This document shows positions 1 through 6,560 of a stretch of 16,654 nt of DNA, in pieces. The notes below the pieces were generated by a model. The model was not told the DNA's origin. It searched no databases and worked only from the letters and a program-made list of their open reading frames with translations. This stretch comes from Deinococcus aerolatus. GTDB taxonomy: Bacteria > Deinococcota > Deinococci > Deinococcales > Deinococcaceae. The position numbers and the translations under genes were made by a program. Position 1 is the first letter of the stretch. Every line of letters begins with the position of its first letter. The stretch covers positions 1 to 16,654 of the forward strand of contig NZ_BMOL01000033.1 in assembly GCF_014647055.1 (NCBI RefSeq). Direction: 5' to 3'.

Positions 1-157
1 GTCCACGGAGCTGTACAGGGCAACATCCCACACGAATTAAGCAGTGAGCGTCGCTCAATCTGATACGGATTCCGCCTGGAATGAACCCCAGAGACAGGAC
101 CAAAAGCTAAATCACTTCGCCCCGGTCAGCGGCTACGCTGACCCATTCACTGGCCCT

Positions 158-229
158 GGCCTGATCCACCGTTGGCGTAAAGAGTGCGAGGCACGTGGCG
201 AGGCTGCGTTCATCGTCAACGGGCAGGAG
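158..229 (+). pseudogene. IS3-type orfA remnant
   Basis: In the forward frame that opens at 44, about 24 residues (from GLIHRWRKECEARGEAAF to NGQE) resemble the conserved region just after the helix-turn-helix of IS3/IS911-family OrfA proteins, which bind transposon ends. The sequence before and after it in the same frame does not continue the family, and no OrfB or terminal repeat is visible. I therefore read it as a decayed fragment upstream of dbpA. The remainder of 1-330 shows no convincing gene. The match is short and made by eye, so confidence is modest; chance similarity is possible. Confidence 0.4.
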
Positions 230-330
230 ACAGTCTTCAAAAAGCTGAGCCTTCATGGCCTGAGCTCCCGTGAAGCAGTTCCACTCAGAGCAGTACACTG
301 GAAATGCTCAATTTTGGCGGCCTACAGCAT

Positions 331-1740
331 ATGAATTCAAAGCCATTCACGATCCTGCCCCTGAAAACCAGTCTTCTGGCCAACCTCGCCACACTGGGCT
401 ACCACCAGATGACAACCATCCAGGAGAAGAGCCTGCCGCACGTCCTGAAGGGGCGTGACCTGATCGCGCAGGCCAAGACTGGCAGTGGTAAAACGGCCGC
501 CTTTGGCCTCGGCATCCTGAGCAAGCTCGATCCGGCGTCGTTCGCCATCCAGGGGCTGGTGCTGTGCCCCACGCGCGAACTGGCCGACCAGGTGGCCGGC
601 GAGCTCCGTCGTCTGGCACGCGCAGAAGGGAACATCAAAGTGCTCGCCCTGACCGGCGGCACGCCACTGCGCCCTCAGGTGGCCTCGCTTGAGCACGGCG
701 CCCATATCGTGGTCGGCACGCCTGGCCGCCTCCGCGATCATCTTGGCCGCGGCACCATCGACCTCGCCCACGTTCACACGCTGGTGCTCGACGAAGCGGA
801 CCGCATGACAGACATGGGCTTCTACGACGAGATCGCAGGCATTGTCCGTGCCTGTCCCAGGCAGCGCCAGACCCTGCTGTTCTCTGCCACCTACCCAGAT
901 GACATCCGCCAAGCCACCAGAAGCTTCCTGAACAATCCAGCCGAAGTGATTGTGGAAGCGCAGCATGCGGGCGACCAAATCGAGCAGCGCTTCTACGCAG
1001 TGGAATTCGACGAGCGGGACGCTGCTGTCGGACGCCTGCTCAGGTATTTCAGGCCCGCCTCGGCGCTGGTCTTTTGTAACACCAGGGCCCATTGCCGGGA
1101 GCTGGCCGAGGAACTGCATGCCCAGGGCTTTTCGGCCCTGGCTCTGCATGGTGATCTGGAACAGCGCGAACGCGACGAGATTCTGGTGTTGTTCGCCAAC
1201 CGCAGCTGCTCGGTGCTGGTTGCCACTGATGTGGCCGCGCGCGGCCTGGACATCGCCGATCTTGACGCCGTGATCATTGCGGACGTGTCCAGGGATACGG
1301 AAGTCCACATCCACCGTGTGGGCCGCACTGGCCGTGCGGGCGCGACTGGCTTGGCCCTGACCCTGTGCGCACCCAACGAGAAAAAGTGGGTCGGACTGAT
1401 AGAGGAGTATCAGAACGCGCCAATCCACTGGCACGCGCTTGACGACCTTGCCCCCGACAGCGCCGGGGCGGCGACTGCGCCTATGGTGACGCTGTGCATT
1501 ATGGGCGGAAAGAAGGACAAGCTCCGTCCCGGCGACGTGCTGGGCGCCCTCACAGGTGATCTGGGCCTGAGCAAGGAACAGGTCGGGAAGATCAACGTGA
1601 CTGAATCCACGACCTATGTCGCGGTCGACCGGCACGCGGTGGACCAGGCGTTCAGGCGCCTGAACGACAGGAACATGCCGGGGCGCGACGTTGGTACCAT
1701 CAAGGGCCGCCGCTTCCGGATGCGTCTCATCAAGGTCTGA
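331..1740 (+). CDS. dbpA: DEAD-box ATP-dependent rRNA helicase DbpA
   Basis: RNA helicase of the DbpA type, which in Escherichia coli acts on 23S rRNA hairpin 92 during assembly of the large ribosomal subunit. The 469-residue protein has every core motif in order: Q-motif glutamine near residue 31, AKTGSGKT (48-55), PTRELA (80-85), TPGR (130-133), DEAD (154-157), SAT (185-187), then ATDVAARGLD and HRVGRTGRAG in the second RecA domain. The last ~80 residues (GGKKDKLRPGDVLGALTGD onward) match the C-terminal RNA-binding domain that separates DbpA from other DEAD helicases; a short insertion (MPGRDVG) lies in that domain. An in-frame ATG at 304 exists, but the ATG at 331 gives an N-terminus that lines up with E. 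coli DbpA, with a weak GGCGG upstream. The gene stands alone; no clear terminator was seen after it. Confidence 0.95.
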   Translation: MNSKPFTILPLKTSLLANLATLGYHQMTTIQEKSLPHVLKGRDLIAQAKTGSGKTAAFGLGILSKLDPASFAIQGLVLCPTRELADQVAGELRRLARAEGNIKVLALTGGTPLRPQVASLEHGAHIVVGTPGRLRDHLGRGTIDLAHVHTLVLDEADRMTDMGFYDEIAGIVRACPRQRQTLLFSATYPDDIRQATRSFLNNPAEVIVEAQHAGDQIEQRFYAVEFDERDAAVGRLLRYFRPASALVFCNTRAHCRELAEELHAQGFSALALHGDLEQRERDEILVLFANRSCSVLVATDVAARGLDIADLDAVIIADVSRDTEVHIHRVGRTGRAGATGLALTLCAPNEKKWVGLIEEYQNAPIHWHALDDLAPDSAGAATAPMVTLCIMGGKKDKLRPGDVLGALTGDLGLSKEQVGKINVTESTTYVAVDRHAVDQAFRRLNDRNMPGRDVGTIKGRRFRMRLIKV

Positions 1741-1964
1741 ACCGTCAATACCCAGGGTGTTCCAGTCTGTGTCGACGGACAGGGAATCAGCGGAAGTCAG
1801 GCCGGACAAAAGCACACCTTCAGCGTTTCTCCCGGAGTGTTGGCCTGATTGGAACCCATCATGCGGCACGTGGCGCAGTCCAGAGGGACACGACTCTTTA
1901 TCGCCCAGGTGGGTGGCGAAGACGCTGCAAATCGCGTGAAAGTCTTCCAGGTCCAGTTGCCCAT
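1741..1964. other. Gap between dbpA and the next gene
   Basis: This 224-bp stretch lies between the convergent ends of dbpA and the minus-strand gene at 1965-2525. Open frames run through it on the minus strand but continue antisense into dbpA and have no credible start. I see no terminator hairpin, RNA or repeat that I can support. Confidence 0.4.
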
Positions 1965-2525
1965 TCACTTGAGCCTGTGCATCGCGCTGCGCCACTTGTC
2001 ATGTTGCGTGGTCATCGCGGCGTTGCACAGTGCGTGGTGTTCTTTGGAGGTACGCGCCTTCCTGATGAATTCGTCGGCGATGCAGCCGCCCGAACAGTGC
2101 GAGAAGTCCGTGTCGACCTTGTTGACTTCCAGGTCCGCCTCGTAGAGGTGCTTCACGGTCGGCTCGTCCCTGACGTGCAGGCGGGCTTGCCAAAGCGCCT
2201 GGCGGCGTACCTCGATGATCGGGGACGCCGCGGGTCTAAGGCGAAGTTGCGCGTCGACTTCCTTGCTGCGCTTGCGAATGGTCTCCCAGCGGGCGCTCAG
2301 GTCGTTATGTAACTTCTGGTGCTTGTCGAGCAGCACGACTGCATCCTTGAGTGTCTGGGGCAACTTGAGGTTCGGGAGTGTGAAGTCCTGCCCGCGCGAA
2401 AGATCGAAGGTCAACGAGAGGGACAACTGGGCCGAAGCGTTCTGATAGTCGAAGTCCTGCATCCACGCAAAAGATCCAAGCGTGGAAAGTCCCAGCACTC
2501 TCTCCGTAAGGCACGAACAAGGCAC
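1965..2525 (-). CDS. Uncharacterised helical protein, 186 aa
   Basis: I do not recognise this family. The protein is predicted by eye to be mostly alpha-helical and charged, with a likely coiled or helical middle (about residues 55-130, rich in K, R, E and L) and cysteines in a C-terminal FSHCSGGC segment and near LCNAAM. No signal peptide or membrane segment is apparent. The start is GTG at 2525, chosen because an AAGGAGG Shine-Dalgarno sequence (2531-2537) sits five bases upstream. A later ATG at 2462 would remove 21 residues and lacks a good ribosome site. The gene begins just downstream of the tRNA-Arg fragment and its terminator, and its first codons overlap a 20-bp repeat, so the N-terminal residues may reflect an integration junction rather than the ancestral protein. 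The gene is probably real; its function is unknown. Confidence 0.6.
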   Translation of the reverse strand: MPCSCLTERVLGLSTLGSFAWMQDFDYQNASAQLSLSLTFDLSRGQDFTLPNLKLPQTLKDAVVLLDKHQKLHNDLSARWETIRKRSKEVDAQLRLRPAASPIIEVRRQALWQARLHVRDEPTVKHLYEADLEVNKVDTDFSHCSGGCIADEFIRKARTSKEHHALCNAAMTTQHDKWRSAMHRLK

Positions 2526-2526
2526 G
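2507..2526. repeat. 20-bp repeat, copy A
   Basis: TAAGGCACGAACAAGGCACG. It contains AAGGCACG twice at an 11-bp period, close to one helical turn. It matches copy B (2758-2777) at 18 of 20 positions in the same orientation; the pair flanks the tRNA-Arg fragment. Arm-type integrase binding sites are a possible explanation (inference). Confidence 0.6.
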
Positions 2527-2551
2527 CCAGCCTCCTTGCATCAGGCATATA

Positions 2552-2580
2552 AAGAAAAAACCCCCTCTAGGGGGGAGTTT
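2552..2580 (-). terminator. Intrinsic terminator after tRNA fragment
   Basis: Read on the minus strand, a run of C, a CTAGA centre and a run of five G are followed by TTTTTTC: a GC-only stem with a strong U tract. It lies directly after the tRNA-Arg 3' end, as expected for the native terminator of that tRNA gene. Confidence 0.75.
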
Positions 2581-2583
2581 CTG

Positions 2584-2628
2584 TGGTGTGCCCGAAGGGA
2601 TTCGAACCCCTGGCCTTCTGATCCGTAG
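2584..2628 (-). other. Partial tRNA-Arg(ACG) 3' part, attachment-site scar
   Basis: On the minus strand this is nucleotides 32-76 of a tRNA: anticodon loop CTACGGA (anticodon ACG), 3' anticodon strand TCAGA, T-arm AGGGG/TTCGAAT/CCCTT, acceptor 3' strand CGGGCAC, discriminator A and encoded CCA. The 5' part is absent: 2629 onward (TCCAC on the minus strand) does not pair with TCAGA, and no D-arm or 5' acceptor follows. The break falls exactly at the edge of the anticodon loop, a common crossover point for tyrosine integrases that use tRNA genes. I read it as the att copy left at the distal end of an integrated element; the intact tRNA-Arg should lie beyond the other end, outside this window. 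Confidence 0.85.
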
Positions 2629-2882
2629 GTGGAAGCTCGGTGATGTCCCTGGTGTCCGTTGATGCTCCCAGAAGCCTAGAATTCCGTGTTTAAGCCACTT
2701 TCCAATCCTACTTCCTATCCCTTAACCGCCTTCTGACGCCTCTGGCGCCTGCCCATATAAGGCACGCGCAAGGCACGGTGTGGAGTTGCACCTGCGCCCA
2801 GATCCGCGTCGAAAAGAGCGAGGCGAACTTGTTCAAGATCCAAGTGAACCACTTCGGAAGGGGTGCCATGCTCAAGTCTGAT
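2629..2882. other. Non-coding flank of the att scar
   Basis: No convincing gene. It holds repeat copy B. A minus-strand frame (2715-2918) ends in the basic stretch GRRQRRQKAVKG, but it has no ribosome site and crosses a terminator-like hairpin, so it is not called. Confidence 0.4.
2758..2777. repeat. 20-bp repeat, copy B
   Basis: TAAGGCACGCGCAAGGCACG, differing from copy A (2507-2526) only at two adjacent positions (CG for AA). The copies are 251 bp apart and bracket the tRNA-Arg fragment. Confidence 0.6.
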
Positions 2883-2906
2883 AGGGGAGTAGCCTGCTAC
2901 TCCCCT
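2883..2906 (-). terminator. Hairpin after serine protease gene
   Basis: A perfect 10-bp stem (AGGGGAGTAG / CTACTCCCCT) with a 4-nt loop lies 20 bp past the stop codon of the minus-strand protease gene. There is no U tract, so termination or transcript-end stabilisation is likely but not certain. Confidence 0.6.
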
Positions 2907-2926
2907 GTGGATGGCCAAAGTCCAGC

Positions 2927-3829
2927 TCAGGGGGTGAGTCCAAAGGTGGCGAGCCAGGCCAGGTCGTCCGGGCGATCCACCCGGTACACGCCACTCGTTC
3001 CGGCGCAGGTGGGATTGATTGCGAAGGAAGTAACCCCACCCACCACGTTACTGTCGCCGATGAAATTCGGACCGCCCGAGTCGCCGAAGCACGTGCCGCC
3101 GGTGTTCGAATTGTTCGAGAGGGTCATGTACACGGGGTTAAGGCGGATCAGTTTGGGTTGGGCGACCATGCGCTGCCGGATGGCGACGTCCTTCCACGCG
3201 GCCGGGTCCGGGTAGGCTTCCTGCAGGCCGTACCCAACGGTGGTGAAGGTCACACGGTTTTTGCCCAAGTTGGTGGCAAGGGTGTCCAAAATATTCAGTT
3301 GAGGCAGTTTGCCGTACTGGTTCCCAGGGGTCGCATACGCCGAATCCAACACCACCATGCCCAGGTCGTTCAGGTAAAAGGGGCCACTGTAGAAGTCGGG
3401 ATGCGTGTAGGCCTTGCCGCTGGCCTGACCCACGCAGGGGTAACCGCTGTCAGCCAGCGCGTCGGTGCGAACGATGTTGCAGGCTTCGGCCGGTGTCTTG
3501 CCAGCCAGAATGGCCGCCCTGTAGCCCGCATCCACCGGGATGGGGCCAGCATCGAACCAGATTTCCACATGCTCGGCACCATCGGTGCAGTGGCCGGCGG
3601 TCAGGTAGTGGGTGGAGTCGATCAGAGTGCCGCTGCACCTGAATAACGGTGCACCGTTCTTGTCCTGAGCGATCATCAGACCCACGTAGGGATGGCCTTG
3701 GCCGTCGAGGTCTCCGCCCTTGGTGATCTGCGGATCAAGGAGGACGTCTCTGGTTACTGGAGGTGAACTGCTACAGGCAGACAGAGCAAGCAGGCCAACC
3801 AGCACTGTAAACACTTGCCATCTCCTCAT
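2927..3829 (-). CDS. Secreted trypsin-like serine protease, lipoprotein
   Basis: Predicted S1-family (trypsin-like) endopeptidase exported by the Sec route and lipid-anchored outside the membrane. Residues 1-19 form a lipoprotein signal peptide: a short basic start, a hydrophobic core and the lipobox LSAC with C19. The catalytic triad is visible as H80 in TAGHC, D155 in LNDLGMVVLD and S251 in GDSGGP. C65 and C81 bracket the active histidine as in classical trypsin-like folds; C247 precedes the serine. At 300 residues the length suits a stand-alone protease without extra domains. The ATG at 3829 follows AGGGAGAG at good spacing. A weak possible promoter (TTGTTC, 16 bp, TAACAC; 3848-3875) lies upstream. 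The gene is single, closed by the hairpin at 2883-2906. Substrate unknown. Confidence 0.92.
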   Translation of the reverse strand: MRRWQVFTVLVGLLALSACSSSPPVTRDVLLDPQITKGGDLDGQGHPYVGLMIAQDKNGAPLFRCSGTLIDSTHYLTAGHCTDGAEHVEIWFDAGPIPVDAGYRAAILAGKTPAEACNIVRTDALADSGYPCVGQASGKAYTHPDFYSGPFYLNDLGMVVLDSAYATPGNQYGKLPQLNILDTLATNLGKNRVTFTTVGYGLQEAYPDPAAWKDVAIRQRMVAQPKLIRLNPVYMTLSNNSNTGGTCFGDSGGPNFIGDSNVVGGVTSFAINPTCAGTSGVYRVDRPDDLAWLATFGLTP

Positions 3830-4203
3830 AATCTCTCCCTGGCCGACGTGTTAAGAACGGGATGAATCCGAACAAGCCCGGTCGTGTCGCTACTGTCGTA
3901 CCGGTGCGGTGATGTGAAATTTTCGGCCTTGTCCCCATCTTGAACCGTCGGCCGGAATTTTCGTGAGAATCCCATGTTCTTTTTTTGGATTCTGCTTTAT
4001 GAATAGAGCCCCACGCCAGTTGGGAAGTCTGGTGGTGTCTTGCCTAACCTACCCTAACCCGGACAGGCTACCGGGATCGGCTCAGGCGAGCCTCAGGCTT
4101 TACTTCATACCGCCCAGTTCTTGGGGAGAACACTACCTTTTCGTTATAATTCTGATCGGACCCTATAGGACTGGAACACACCTGTTTTGTGAGCTTGAAG
4201 GAA
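3830..4203. other. Non-coding gap with an orphan plus-strand promoter
   Basis: This 374-bp stretch contains the upstream region of the protease gene and, facing the other way, a good sigma-70-like promoter at 4121-4150. A plus-strand frame from 3963 has unconvincing composition and is not called. A, T content is locally higher than in the surrounding genes. Confidence 0.4.
4121..4150 (+). promoter_or_regulatory. Orphan sigma-70-like promoter
   Basis: TTGGGG at 4121-4126, an 18-bp spacer and a perfect TATAAT at 4145-4150. About 60 bp downstream a GAAGGAAC ribosome site precedes ATG at 4209 and a five-codon frame (MRSLL, stop at 4224-4226). Beyond that only antisense to the ABM-like gene is found, so the promoter may belong to a gene that has been lost. 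Confidence 0.45.
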
Positions 4204-4518
4204 CTACGATGCGTTCTCTGCTATGATTACGTCGCCACTGTACGTGACATGGAAAGTCACCTGCTCGCTGATTTTCGCAACCTCTGTAAGCCACGCCATG
4301 CCTTTTGTAGCCCATTCCTCAGCATGTTCACGTGATTGCCAAGTACCGACAACCATTCTGGAGTCATGCCCTGTTTGTACAATAGCAAACTCAATCAGGC
4401 CGGCCTGCTGACGGACCAATGCCATCAAGCTTGCGTCAGTCTCTTTCGATACTGTCTCCAGCGTTCCAGGTGCGTACTCAACATACGAGACACGGACATG
4501 TTGGTCGATTGCCTTCAT
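4204..4518 (-). CDS. ABM-like dimeric alpha-beta barrel protein
   Basis: A 104-residue protein resembling the antibiotic biosynthesis monooxygenase (ABM) superfamily: small ferredoxin-like alpha-beta barrels that dimerise and act as monooxygenases, heme-degrading enzymes or stress proteins. The pattern seen is a first strand (VRVSYVEYAPG), a helix ending in VRQQAGLIEFAIVQTG, a strand with MVVGTWQSREHAEEW and a second helix, in the usual order for the fold. The common GTW/W-x-S-x-E-x-A signature is present, but the fold does not fix a reaction or substrate. The ATG at 4518 follows AAGGAGAGG at ideal spacing. It lies 156 bp downstream of merR in the same direction with a possible promoter of its own, so control by that MerR protein is conceivable but unproven. 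Confidence 0.7.
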   Translation of the reverse strand: MKAIDQHVRVSYVEYAPGTLETVSKETDASLMALVRQQAGLIEFAIVQTGHDSRMVVGTWQSREHAEEWATKGMAWLTEVAKISEQVTFHVTYSGDVIIAENAS

Positions 4519-4647
4519 ATGAACCTCTCCTTGACCCCGAGAATGACTGGCCTTGATTAACCTCGAGCTTCAGAACTTCGTGCCTGCACAGGCGCCTTGT
4601 GCGCCCGTCGCCGCGAAGAAGCCCTCCTCCACCAAAAACCCGCAGCA

Positions 4648-4678
4648 GATCTACGCCTCTGTGTCGATATACAGTCAA
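4648..4678 (-). promoter_or_regulatory. Possible promoter with 19-bp spacer before ABM-like gene
   Basis: On the minus strand, TTGACT overlaps the merR stop codon and is followed 19 bp later by TAGATC, a weak -10. The long spacer recalls MerR-controlled promoters, but no clear dyad is seen in it. Low confidence. Confidence 0.25.
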
Positions 4679-5589
4679 CCGCTATCACTGCCCCGCCCTC
4701 CAAGGACCCTCGGCACCACACACCCAGAGTCGTCCGGCCGGACCAGCCACCGCACATCGGTCACCCATCTCCCAGCCTCCGCGGTATCCCACGGACCCAC
4801 ATGGAACACTTCCTGCTGTAGAAACTCCCCTGCCCCCCGCTGCACCCGTACCCCCGACCGCTGAAGGTGCTCGAACAGCATCGTCATCACATGCCAGATG
4901 TGCTCATACGGCCCCGTATGCTTCACCCCGTACCAGAAACCTGAAGGCGTCGTGCCCACCAGAACTTCTCCCTCAGCCGGGACAGGGTCAGTCAGCTCGA
5001 AACCCGCGTACACTTCTACACCTTTATGCACGCCCCGCATGTCCTGGATCGGTAGGCTGAACACCATAGGTGAGCCGGCCGGTGTCACACCACGCCGCGT
5101 CAGGAAAGCGCGTACCGTCCTGAAGGCCTGTTCCCGATCCTTCTCGAACCCCTTCATCTGGGTCACGTAGTGCACGCACGCCCAAGACCGCGACGACCGC
5201 TCCTCGGCAATCACTTCGTATTGCTGTCCGGACCACGGGTAGGCCCTCACGCGCTTCAGTGACTCCAGACCTTGCTGCCGGTCTCTGATCTCCTGCTCAA
5301 GTTGCGCGATCTTCCAGTCGATCAACGCCCCCTGATGCTCCAGCGTAGGATCTCGCATAAAGTCCCGGAGCATTTCTACCGTGAGGTCAAGCACGTGCAA
5401 TTGAGCCAGAAAATGCATCTGCTTACGCTGAGCTTCGGTGTACGACCGATATCCCGTGTCCGAATCTACAAACGCCGGCTTGAGCACCCCCACCTCGTCG
5501 TAATACCGCAGTGTTTTGACCGGGAATCCTGTAAATTTCGCGAACTGCCCAATGGTGTAGAGCGCCCGTTCACGTGGATCGCTGACCAT
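4675..5589 (-). CDS. MerR-family regulator with GyrI-like effector domain
   Basis: Transcription regulator of the BmrR-like MerR group. Residues ~10-80 form the MerR winged helix-turn-helix (YTIGQFAKFTGFPVKTLRYYDEVGVLKPAFVD, then TGYRSY), residues ~85-118 a helix that would make the dimer coiled coil, and ~120-295 a GyrI-like/effector-binding domain (FSLPIQDMRG, VYAGFELTDPVP, TPSGFWYGVKHTGPYEHIWHVM). In this family small hydrophobic or cationic ligands bind the C-terminal domain and the protein untwists a promoter with an overlong spacer. The 304-residue length fits. The ATG at 5589 follows GGGAGG with five-base spacing. It lies 27 bp after a 63-codon gene and both sit behind the MerR-type promoter at 5829-5859, so autoregulation is likely. 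The ligand cannot be inferred. Confidence 0.93.
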   Translation of the reverse strand: MVSDPRERALYTIGQFAKFTGFPVKTLRYYDEVGVLKPAFVDSDTGYRSYTEAQRKQMHFLAQLHVLDLTVEMLRDFMRDPTLEHQGALIDWKIAQLEQEIRDRQQGLESLKRVRAYPWSGQQYEVIAEERSSRSWACVHYVTQMKGFEKDREQAFRTVRAFLTRRGVTPAGSPMVFSLPIQDMRGVHKGVEVYAGFELTDPVPAEGEVLVGTTPSGFWYGVKHTGPYEHIWHVMTMLFEHLQRSGVRVQRGAGEFLQQEVFHVGPWDTAEAGRWVTDVRWLVRPDDSGCVVPRVLGGRGSDSG

Positions 5590-5616
5590 GGAAGCCTCCC
5601 GAAGGCTGTGACGTGC

Positions 5617-5808
5617 CTACACCGGCTGAGGTGCGGAGACATCTATGCGGGACGCCAGGGAATGTAGCCATAGTGCTGCCTTGTGTCGCAGGGAAGCCTG
5701 TCGTGTCGGGACAGGCCGTGCGCGCGTGGGTGTGTATTGACACTCCGCCGCCACCCGGGCACTCACGCGCTGAACTTCGAACAGGAAGCGGGCCTGGTTG
5801 GGATCCAT
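5617..5808 (-). CDS. Small 63-aa protein, first cistron of merR operon
   Basis: I do not recognise the family. The peptide begins MDPNQARFLFEVQRVSARVAAECQ, is basic and helical-looking, and has one cysteine and no signal or membrane segment. It is called because its ATG at 5808 follows a strong ribosome site (AGGAGGA, 5815-5821) placed immediately after a MerR-type promoter, and because it ends 27 bp before the merR start on the same strand. It could be an accessory protein of the regulon, a leader-type cistron that sets merR translation, or the product the regulator controls. The same DNA has other open frames on both strands, but none has this signal set. Confidence 0.65.
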   Translation of the reverse strand: MDPNQARFLFEVQRVSARVAAECQYTPTRARPVPTRQASLRHKAALWLHSLASRIDVSAPQPV

Positions 5809-5828
5809 AAGGGTTCCTCCTGCCTTCC

Positions 5829-5859
5829 ACGGTAGACCCTACACCTACTGGAGAGTCAA
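5829..5859 (-). promoter_or_regulatory. MerR-type promoter/operator
   Basis: On the minus strand: -35 TTGACT (5854-5859), a spacer of exactly 19 bp, and -10 TACCGT (5829-5834). The spacer holds an imperfect dyad (CTCC..., ...GTAGGG). A 19-bp spacer with a dyad is the hallmark of promoters activated by MerR proteins. The predicted transcript would start near 5822, leaving a leader of about 14 nt that is almost wholly the ribosome site of the 63-codon gene. The likely regulator is the MerR protein encoded two genes down. Confidence 0.75.
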
Positions 5860-6040
5860 GCAGGCGCACGCGCACCGCGCGTGACGCTGTGTCAACCAAT
5901 GAGCCCCTTGCCAGAGGCTGGGGGAGACGCCGCTCCAAACCGGTCTGTCCGGCTGTTGGATAAGGTGGAGGGCTTCTCGCTTAAATTCGTTACCAGAAGA
6001 TTCTGCGGGGAGTCAAGGTTGTGCCTCCCATGATCGACGC
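5860..6040. other. Gap between merR operon promoter and IS4 fragment
   Basis: No gene is supported. No divergent gene faces away from the MerR promoter. The right part (about 6040-6065) is the junction where the IS4 transposase frame loses family similarity. Confidence 0.35.
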
Positions 6041-6412
6041 TTAACTCCACCTGTACAAAATTGACTGAACCCCAACATCGGTCTTACCCAGTTTCCAGTT
6101 CGTGCGGTCAGGGGTGAAGTCCTGCCGTTTCCCATCGGGGAGCAGCGCCAGAACCAGACGGGCAACTTCCAGAGGACACAGCGGATGCTGGTGAAAGAAT
6201 CGCTCAATCTGGCGAATGACGGAAGCCGTCTGAGCGTTGCCCGGGCAACGCTCGGCCAGTGATGCGTGGCGAACGTCTTTGGCCCCGATCAACGCCAGGA
6301 CGAGCAGAGCGAGCAGTTCCACCTGATTTTTGCGGTAGGCCGGGAAGTGAGAGACGAAACACAGCGTCAACGATTTCAGAGCAGCGGGAGACGCGCTCTG
6401 TTCTCGCGTGCT
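6041..6412 (-). pseudogene. IS4-type transposase, N-terminal fragment
   Basis: Minus-strand frame with the N-terminal part of an IS4-family DDE transposase: LTLCFVSHFPAYRKNQVELLALLVLALIGAKDVRHASLAERCPG, IRQIERFFHQHPL and LLPDGKRQDFTPDRTNWKLGKTDV. The last motif includes the first catalytic aspartate region (DRTNWKLGK). Similarity stops after GKTDV, and the frame ends within about 12 unrelated residues, so the remaining two thirds with the other catalytic residues are missing. Frame similarity extends upstream of the first usable start (TTG at 6370) to about 6412. It cannot transpose by itself. It marks an old insertion, later truncated, between the merR operon and the LuxR-type gene. Confidence 0.8.
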
Positions 6413-6415
6413 AGA

Positions 6416-6446
6416 CGACAGATTTCAAGCCCCTCGAAAACTGTCG
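6416..6446. repeat. Imperfect hairpin beside IS4 fragment
   Basis: CGACAGATTTC (6416-6426) and GAAAACTGTCG (6436-6446) pair at 10 of 11 positions across a 9-nt loop. It may be a weak terminator or part of the IS end. No U tract. Confidence 0.35.
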
Positions 6447-6549
6447 GGTACTGAGCGGATTTCGGTCGCCGGGCGCTTTTGAGGAACAAGCTCCCATCCC
6501 AAACTGGCACTCCGCAAAGGTGTTGCGATTTCAGATCGCGCTTGCCTTT

Positions 6550-6560
6550 TACACTGGAGC
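6550..6560 (+). promoter_or_regulatory. Possible leaderless-type -10 element
   Basis: TACACT (6550-6555) lies five bases before the ATG at 6561. The only nearby GGAG is one base from the ATG, too close for a ribosome site, so the message may start at or next to the ATG. Leaderless starts of this kind are common in Deinococcus. No good -35 at normal spacing is visible. Confidence 0.35.

Noticed and set aside
1..63. Possible C-terminus of a gene entering from the left
   Set aside because: All three forward frames stop early and none shows recognisable similarity.
107..298. Minus-strand small frame with GGGAGCT before an internal ATG
   Set aside because: Composition is unremarkable and the opposite strand shows an IS3 OrfA-like segment; no independent support.
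337..1995. A 552-codon minus-strand open frame
   Set aside because: Antisense to dbpA, which has full family motifs; long shadow frames are expected in GC-rich DNA and this one has no ribosome site.
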